From: Leishmania martiniquensis
Taxonomy: Eukaryota; Euglenozoa; Kinetoplastea; Trypanosomatida; Trypanosomatidae
Assembly (NCBI RefSeq): GCF_017916325.1
Contig: NC_090160.1
Coordinates: 303,501-367,500, forward strand
Length of the DNA: 64,000 nt
Reading direction: 5' to 3'
Part shown: piece after piece, positions 61,630-64,000 of the stretch
How the letters are laid out: each line of letters begins with the position of its first letter
Numbering within the stretch: the first letter of the stretch is position 1
Notes under the pieces: generated by a model
What the model was told of the DNA's origin: nothing
Databases searched by the model: none
Seen by the model: only the letters and a program-made list of their open reading frames with translations
Translations under genes and position numbers: made by a program

Positions 61630-64000
61630 ATGGAGGATCCGCAAGTGGCGGGACTGGCTGGAGGGCCCGGTGGCGGGTCTGAGGTGAACCGCCTCCTCCG
61701 CTCCGACCTCCGTCACCACTACATCTTCTCGCGCGTCAAGGACTTCCTCTCCGGTGGCGATGCCGCCAAGGCGGATGAGCTGACGCGGCAGCTGGACCGC
61801 AACTTCACGGACGGCTCGGCGAACTTCATGATTGTCCACGAGCTTCTCCAGGGCACCGGCGCCAACACGCTGCTGTTTACATATCAGTCGGCGAGCACCT
61901 CGACCGAGACGGGCGCTGCTGCTGTGGCGGCAGCGGCAGCGGACACGAAAGTCACCAGCAGTGGTGGCGCTGGTGTGGCTGCAGACGCCATTGCCGCTGC
62001 CGGTGCCAACGGTGGTGGGGAGGACGTGCTTCAGGTGCTGGACCCGACGAGGCACACTATCCAGCACATCACAAAGCCCTTCGTCTACGCCATACGCGCT
62101 GGCAACGGCAAGCCGATAAGCGCTAAGGATCTGTCGCTGGTGGTGCAGGAGGTGTCGATGGGCTTCATGCGAGCGAACGTTCTCAGCAGCTACGAGCACT
62201 TGTTGACGGAGGTGTACACACCACTGTTGAACCGGATGCGCCATTGGGGCAAAAACACGTTGGAAGAGAAGAACCAGTTCATCATGAGCTTGATGCACTA
62301 CGCGGACCGCGTGAGTGAACTGCAGCAGCTGCAAGACAACACGCCGGCGCTGGAGCCGGTGGACCAGGCAACGTGGAAGCAGCTGCGGAGTGGCGGCGTC
62401 AGCAAGCGCGGCGGATTGAGCGACACGACACTGGTGGCCAGCCTCGCGCAGACCGTGGAGGGTTGGATGCAGGCAGTGAACGAAGCGGTGGCGCAGGCAC
62501 CGAACTACGAGGCCGAGCTGCAGGACGAGCGTGCTGGCCCAAAGACAGAGAAAGAGCTGTGGAAAGCTCGGCTTGCCAAGCTGCGCTTGTTGGAGGAGCA
62601 GCTGCGACAAGTCTCTGCCGCGCAGGCAGTGCAGTACCTCCGCGAGGCACGCAGCCCGCTTGTGGCGCAGTGGACGGAGATGGACACAAACCTGACGGAG
62701 GCGCTGGCCGAGGCGCAGGAGAACGTCAAGTACCTGCAGTCGTTGGACACCTACTTCGATGTACTATACTCGTCCAACCTGCAGCGCATCATGACCATTA
62801 TGCCGACGCTCATTACGAACATTCGTATGATGTACACCATCGCCCGCTACTATCCCACCCGCGAGCACATGACGGCGCTCTTCTTCAAGATCACCAATGA
62901 GATTGTGCTGGCGTGCAAGCGCGCCATCAACCCCTCCGGGACCCGCTCGCGTATCTGGGACATGACGCACGACGCCGCCTCCTTGCAGGACTTGATTGGT
63001 CGCCTGCAAGCAAGCGCAAAGCTAAACGAGGTGTACATTCAGGAGTACCGCAAGGCACAGGAGTACTTCCTGAACCAAAGCTCAAACAGCGGCGGCCGTC
63101 TCTTCGACTTCGACGAGCTCCGCTTTCTCGGTCACTTCAACCTCTTCGCCAAGCGCGTGGATAAGCTCATCACCGTCTTCCGAAAGGTGGAGCAGTTCCG
63201 CCTGCTCAAGAGCTTCCACGTGGATCAGATGGCGAGTCTGCTGCCCCGCTTCGACGAGTACCTCGGCCACCTGCGCGGCAAGACGACGGACATCCTTGAC
63301 GTGCACGACAACAACAAGTTCGACGTCGAGTTCAAGATTTTCGAGGGCCGGCTGTCGGAGCTGGAGACGTCGATGCAGGTCGCCATCAACTCCTCCTTCG
63401 AGAACATCACGTCTACCGACAACGCCCTGCTGTTGCTGAGGAAGTATCAAAAGATTTTGCAGTCCGAGACCTTCGCGCCGGATCTGGAATCGAAGTACCT
63501 CGTTATCTTCCACAGCTACGGCATGGAGCTGGAGAAGGACCAGAAGACGTATGAGCGGTACAAAGAGGACCCGCCACTGGCGCGTCACATGACGCCGGTC
63601 GCAGGCGCCATCAGCTGGTCGCGCCAGCTCCTGCGCCACATCAAGGAGCCGATGGACAAGTTCAAGATGAACCGCACCATCATGGCGAACACGAAGGACA
63701 GCAAGAAAGTCATCCGAACGTACAACAAGGTGTCGATTGCGCTGCTGGAGTTCGAGGCCATTTGGCTAGATGCGTGGAAGCGCTCGATCGAGTCGAGCAA
63801 GGCGGGCATGAACGCGACGCTGCTCGTGCGCCATGAAGGACGGCTGTATGTGAACTTCGACAGCGAAATTAATCAGCTCATCAAAGAGACGCGCTCGCTG
63901 ATGCTGCTCGGTGACGTTGATGTGCCGGCGGGCGCCAAGTCGCTTCTCATGCAGGAGCAAAAACTGAAGGTCTTCTACAATGAACTGGCGTTCCTCGTCA
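61630..64000 (+). CDS. dynein heavy chain, N-terminal tail (partial, continues beyond window)
   Basis: The first 790 residues of a protein that must run past the right edge; a full dynein heavy chain has over 4000. Dynein heavy chains are the motor subunits moving along microtubules. The visible part fits the N-terminal stem (DHC_N1 region): RSDLRHHYIFSRVKDFLSG, then IVHELLQGTGANTLLF, VQEVSMGFMRANVLSSYEHL, the helical IMTIMPTLITNIRMMYTIAR, YYPTREHMTALFFKITNEIV and FEIFEGRL-type sequence (FDVEFKIFEGRLSELE). The strong match to the tail of axonemal heavy chains, rather than the cytoplasmic type, suggests an outer-arm dynein of the flagellum, but the motor lies outside the window. A poly-Ala/Gly insert lies at about 97-136. 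ATG 61630 is the first after the acceptor. Confidence 0.9.
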   Translation, partial: MEDPQVAGLAGGPGGGSEVNRLLRSDLRHHYIFSRVKDFLSGGDAAKADELTRQLDRNFTDGSANFMIVHELLQGTGANTLLFTYQSASTSTETGAAAVAAAAADTKVTSSGGAGVAADAIAAAGANGGGEDVLQVLDPTRHTIQHITKPFVYAIRAGNGKPISAKDLSLVVQEVSMGFMRANVLSSYEHLLTEVYTPLLNRMRHWGKNTLEEKNQFIMSLMHYADRVSELQQLQDNTPALEPVDQATWKQLRSGGVSKRGGLSDTTLVASLAQTVEGWMQAVNEAVAQAPNYEAELQDERAGPKTEKELWKARLAKLRLLEEQLRQVSAAQAVQYLREARSPLVAQWTEMDTNLTEALAEAQENVKYLQSLDTYFDVLYSSNLQRIMTIMPTLITNIRMMYTIARYYPTREHMTALFFKITNEIVLACKRAINPSGTRSRIWDMTHDAASLQDLIGRLQASAKLNEVYIQEYRKAQEYFLNQSSNSGGRLFDFDELRFLGHFNLFAKRVDKLITVFRKVEQFRLLKSFHVDQMASLLPRFDEYLGHLRGKTTDILDVHDNNKFDVEFKIFEGRLSELETSMQVAINSSFENITSTDNALLLLRKYQKILQSETFAPDLESKYLVIFHSYGMELEKDQKTYERYKEDPPLARHMTPVAGAISWSRQLLRHIKEPMDKFKMNRTIMANTKDSKKVIRTYNKVSIALLEFEAIWLDAWKRSIESSKAGMNATLLVRHEGRLYVNFDSEINQLIKETRSLMLLGDVDVPAGAKSLLMQEQKLKVFYNELAFLV

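Noticed and set aside
1..64000. tRNA, rRNA, CRISPR and transposase genes
   Set aside because: No B-box-like GGTTCGAATCC, no rRNA-like sequence, no regularly spaced direct repeats and no transposase or reverse-transcriptase motifs were seen by eye. snoRNAs cannot be excluded this way.

Overview
The window looks like nuclear DNA of a trypanosomatid, most likely Leishmania. The DNA is GC-rich, all supported genes are intronless and on the + strand, and coding blocks are separated by long gaps full of pyrimidine tracts, TG/CA microsatellites and AG dinucleotides that suit trans-splicing. No tRNA, rRNA, insertion sequence or CRISPR array is recognisable. From memory, cyclophilin A, gamma-tubulin and a dynein heavy chain lie in this order on Leishmania chromosome 25; I could not check this. 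The species cannot be fixed. The window appears to lie inside one directional (polycistronic) gene cluster, with no strand switch.

Layout. 1-19.4 kb is gene-poor: prefoldin subunit 4 (3.2 kb), a large protein with TPR-like, F-box-like and tubby/LURP-like regions (6.6-9.7 kb), and a split-PH-domain protein (12.3-13.6 kb). A 5.8-kb gap follows that starts with a GC-rich block, possibly a degenerate retroposon (SIDER-like). 19.4-27.2 kb holds two large, mostly disordered proteins, the first RhoGAP-like with a probable N-myristoylation signal. A 4.2-kb gap carries a perfect 44-bp palindrome and one small candidate gene. 31.4-46.6 kb is denser: the KEOPS kinase Bud32, an LRR plus coiled-coil protein, mitoribosomal uL23m, a four-pass membrane protein, cyclophilin A and a histone stem-loop binding protein homologue. 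48.4-64 kb has an ankyrin protein, an unknown protein preceded by an in-frame 48-codon ORF ending in TGA, a PUB-domain protein, gamma-tubulin, a 1200-residue EF-hand-like protein and the 5' end of an axonemal-type dynein heavy chain that runs off the window.

How the genes work together. In trypanosomatids, co-transcribed neighbours need not share a function, and most here do not. There is still a visible cytoskeleton/flagellum theme: prefoldin (tubulin and actin folding), gamma-tubulin (microtubule nucleation), a centrosomal-type LRR/coiled-coil protein, an EF-hand protein and a dynein heavy chain. Start codons were chosen as the first in-frame ATG that fits family alignment and nearby splice-acceptor candidates. 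GTG or TTG extensions upstream of several genes were discarded. All positions were read by hand and no alignment or domain search was run.
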